A program made the position numbers and the translations under genes. Shown piece after piece: positions 5,128 to 7,258 of a DNA stretch of 7,258 nt. Under the pieces are notes generated by a model. The model searched no databases and was not told where the DNA came from. It saw only the letters and a program-made list of their open reading frames with translations. The DNA comes from Nitriliruptoraceae bacterium. GTDB taxonomy: Bacteria; Actinomycetota; Nitriliruptoria; Nitriliruptorales; Nitriliruptoraceae. Where the stretch lies: positions 1 to 7,258 of the forward strand of contig SKII01000146.1 of NCBI GenBank assembly GCA_007116505.1, read 5' to 3'. The first letter of the stretch is position 1. Every line of letters begins with the position of its first letter.

Positions 5128-6759
5128 GTGACGACCTACGACGGCGGTGACGCACCGCTCCCGGGCCCGCGGCCCGGGGTGGACCTGTACGACACGACCC
5201 TGCGCGACGGCACGCAGCGTGAGGGCATCACGCTGTCGGTCGAGGACAAGCTGCGTGTCGCGCGGGCGATGGACGAGCTCGGCGTCACCTACATCGAGGG
5301 CGGCTGGCCGGGCGCGAACCCGAAGGACACCGAGTTCTTCGCCCGTGCTGCGGACGGCGAGCTCGCGCTGACCTCCGCCACGCTCGTCGCATTCGGGATG
5401 ACGCGCGCGCCGGGCCGGCCGGTCGAGGACGACGCGCAGCTCGCGGCGCTGGTGGACGCGCGGACCGACGTCATCACGCTCGTCGGGAAGTCGTGGGGCT
5501 ACCACGTCGACGAGGCGCTGCGCACGAGCCGCGCCGAGAACCTCGCCATGGTCGCCGACTCGGTCCGCCACCTGCGCTCCCAGGGGCGACGCGTCATGTT
5601 CGACGCCGAGCACTTCTTCGACGGCTGGGCGCGGGACCGCGACTACGCGCGCGAGGTCTGCGTCGCGGCGGCGGAGGCCGGCGCGGAGGCCATCGTGCTG
5701 TGTGACACCAACGGTGGCGCGATGCCGTGGGACGTCGCGGAGGTCGTCGACGAGATGGTGCGCACGCTCGGCGTCGACGTCGGCCTGCACTTCCATGACG
5801 ACGGGGGGTGCGCGGTCGCGAACTCCCTGCTCGGCCTCGAGGTCGGGGCCCGGCAGGTCCAGGGCACGGCGAACGGGATCGGCGAGCGCTGTGGCAACGC
5901 GAACCTGTTCACGGTCCTCGGCGACCTGCAGCTGAAGCGAAGGCTCGAGCTCGTCGGTCCCGAGCGGCTCGAGCGGCTCACGGAGATCAGCCACTCGATC
6001 GCGGAGCTGTGCAACCAGTCGACCCCGTCGGTCTCGCCCTACGTCGGCCACACGGCGTTCAGCCATAAGGCGGGCCTGCACGCGTCCGCTCTGGCGAAGG
6101 CGCCGGACATGTACCAGCACGTCGACCCGGACGTGGTCGGGAACCGTCAGCGGCTCGTCGTCAGCGAGCTCGCCGGCCGCTCGAACGTGCTCATGAAGGC
6201 GGCGGAGCTCGGCGTCGACATCACCGACGAGCAGGCGCGGGCGGTGCTCGCCGAGGTGAAGCAGCGCGAGGCCGTCGGCTGGTCGTACGAGGCCGCCGAC
6301 GCCTCCTTCGGGCTGCTGCTGCGGCGCTGCGCAGGTCTGCTGCAGCCGCAGGACGAGCCGTTCCGGACCCTCCACTTCCGCGTGTCCGTCAGCGGCGGCT
6401 CCGACGAGCTCTCGACCCGCTCGGAGGCGACCGTCGCCGTCGAGGTCGCCGGTGAGCGGCTGCTCGGTGCCGGCGAGGGCAACGGTCCGGTCGACGCGCT
6501 CGACCAGGCGTTCCGCAACGCGGTCAACGGCCGGTGGCCGGTGCTTCATGACGTGCACCTCGTCGACTACAAGGTGCGCATCCTGGAGGCGACCGCCGGG
6601 ACCGACGCGACGACCCGCGTGCTCATCGCGTCGAGCGACGGCGGTCGCATCCTCGACACCGTCGGGGTCCACCAGAACGTCGTCGAGGCGTCGTGGCTGG
6701 CCCTGTCGGACGCGTACGTGCATGCCATCATCGGTGCGACCAGGGAGGTCCGCGCATGA
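5128..6759 (+). CDS. cimA: Citramalate synthase (LeuA/CimA family)
   Basis: Condenses acetyl-CoA with pyruvate to (R)-citramalate, the first step of the threonine-independent route to 2-oxobutyrate and isoleucine. Seen: 543 aa, the usual length for the long citramalate synthase family (TIGR00977 type). The TIM barrel begins with DTTLRDGTQ (22-30) carrying the catalytic R26-D27. IEGGWPGANPKD (56-67) is typical of this family rather than of LeuA. The metal-binding HFHDD is at 221-225, GTANGIGERCGNANL at 246-260, and FSHKAGLHASA with H318 at 311-321. A C-terminal LeuA-type allosteric domain (about 410-540) ends in TVGVHQNVVEASWLALSDAY, also characteristic of the family; it suggests feedback inhibition, probably by isoleucine. 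Start GTG 5128 is chosen for its SD. It is preceded by a candidate Ile attenuator and overlaps the FAH-family gene by 4 bp (ATGA). A homocitrate or 2-isopropylmalate synthase is much less likely. Confidence 0.92.
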   Translation: MTTYDGGDAPLPGPRPGVDLYDTTLRDGTQREGITLSVEDKLRVARAMDELGVTYIEGGWPGANPKDTEFFARAADGELALTSATLVAFGMTRAPGRPVEDDAQLAALVDARTDVITLVGKSWGYHVDEALRTSRAENLAMVADSVRHLRSQGRRVMFDAEHFFDGWARDRDYAREVCVAAAEAGAEAIVLCDTNGGAMPWDVAEVVDEMVRTLGVDVGLHFHDDGGCAVANSLLGLEVGARQVQGTANGIGERCGNANLFTVLGDLQLKRRLELVGPERLERLTEISHSIAELCNQSTPSVSPYVGHTAFSHKAGLHASALAKAPDMYQHVDPDVVGNRQRLVVSELAGRSNVLMKAAELGVDITDEQARAVLAEVKQREAVGWSYEAADASFGLLLRRCAGLLQPQDEPFRTLHFRVSVSGGSDELSTRSEATVAVEVAGERLLGAGEGNGPVDALDQAFRNAVNGRWPVLHDVHLVDYKVRILEATAGTDATTRVLIASSDGGRILDTVGVHQNVVEASWLALSDAYVHAIIGATREVRA

Positions 6760-7258
6760 CCCGCTTCGTCCGGTGCCTCGTCGACGGTGAGCCCGTCTAC
6801 GGCACCATCGAGGGCGACGAGGTCGCCCTCATCGAGCCGCACCCGTTCACGACGTACCGCCCGACGGGGCAGCGCGTCAGCGTCGCGGGGCTGCGCCTGC
6901 TCGCCCCGGTAATCCCGTCGAAGATCGTCGCGGTGGGCCGGAACTACGTCGCGCATGCGGAGGAGCTCGGCAACGAGGTCCCGACCGAGCCGCTGCTGTT
7001 CCTCAAGCCGTCCACCGCCGTCATCGGCCCCGGCGATGCGCTCCGCAGCCCGACGGACCTGTCGGACGAGGTCAGCTACGAGGGCGAGATCGCCGTGGTC
7101 ATCGGCGCGCTCATCTCGCGCGTGACGCCGGAGGTCGCGGCCGCGGCGGTGCTCGGCGTCACCTGTGCGAACGACGTGACGATGCGCGACGTGCAGCAGC
7201 GCGAGAAGCAGTGGGCGCGTGCGAAGGGCTTCGACGGCTCCTGCCCGCTCGGCCCCGC
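6756..7258 (+). CDS. Fumarylacetoacetate hydrolase (FAH)-family protein, truncated by window edge
   Basis: FAH-family enzymes hydrolyse C-C bonds of beta-diketo acids or decarboxylate oxaloacetate-like acids using Mg2+/Mn2+; the exact substrate cannot be told from sequence. Seen: 167 codons before the right edge, so about the first 60% of the gene. Visible are a short N-terminal domain (about 1-50), VGRNYVAHAEELGNE (60-74) with the catalytic-type H67, the metal ligands E109 and E111 in YEGEIAVVIG, and D140 in CANDVTMRD (137-145) with K157 following. The start ATG overlaps the cimA stop as ATGA, with AGGGAGG seven bases upstream, indicating translational coupling. FAH-family genes are commonly seen next to cimA in actinobacteria, often before gltX. 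A housekeeping role clearing a reactive oxo-acid in branched-chain metabolism is inference. Confidence 0.9.
   Translation, partial: MTRFVRCLVDGEPVYGTIEGDEVALIEPHPFTTYRPTGQRVSVAGLRLLAPVIPSKIVAVGRNYVAHAEELGNEVPTEPLLFLKPSTAVIGPGDALRSPTDLSDEVSYEGEIAVVIGALISRVTPEVAAAAVLGVTCANDVTMRDVQQREKQWARAKGFDGSCPLGP

Noticed and set aside
4249..6723. 824-codon minus-strand ORF across leuB, dodecin and cimA
   Set aside because: Shadow ORF caused by very high GC and rarity of stop codons; it is antisense to three clearly recognisable genes and its own protein is Arg/Val/Asp-rich without a family motif.

Overview
The window is very GC-rich, tightly packed DNA with strong purine-rich ribosome binding sites, several GTG starts, ATGA/GTGA gene junctions and almost no A/T at third codon positions. 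Together with the actinobacterial-type LeuB and dodecin, this points to a high-GC actinobacterium. The class cannot be fixed from the sequence; a deep-branching lineage such as Nitriliruptoria is possible but is only a guess.

Left block (1-3463, minus strand): a three-gene operon read right to left. An M20-family amidohydrolase (2279-3463) is followed by MurL (792-2276), the ATP-dependent epimerase that converts UDP-MurNAc-L-Ala-L-Glu to its D-Glu form, and then by MurD2 (795 to the left edge), the Mur ligase expected to add L-Glu. The junctions are overlapping or nearly so, which suggests translational coupling. MurD2 plus MurL is the alternative route for putting D-Glu into peptidoglycan without a free glutamate racemase. 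The last ~70 bases at the left edge are not normal MurD2 sequence. They are an inverted copy of the MurD2 P-loop region (414-481), probably a foldback artefact at a contig end or else a real inverted duplication.

Middle (3464-3574): a short divergent intergenic region carrying an 11-bp tandem repeat directly upstream of the M20 gene.

Right block (3575-7258, plus strand): leuB, a dodecin gene, a ~240-bp leader region, cimA (citramalate synthase) and the 5' part of a fumarylacetoacetate hydrolase (FAH)-family gene. LeuB and CimA belong to branched-chain amino acid synthesis; CimA starts the threonine-independent route to isoleucine through 2-oxobutyrate, and LeuB-type enzymes can serve both the leucine and citramalate branches.

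The most interesting element is the leader region before cimA. A 33-codon ORF (4921-5022) with an excellent Shine-Dalgarno sequence contains Val-Leu-Ala-Val and then three consecutive Ile codons near its end. It runs directly into a strong hairpin (5012-5048), followed by a second hairpin (5073-5107) just before the cimA ribosome binding site. This has the layout of a ribosome-mediated attenuator that senses isoleucine, the end product of the CimA pathway.
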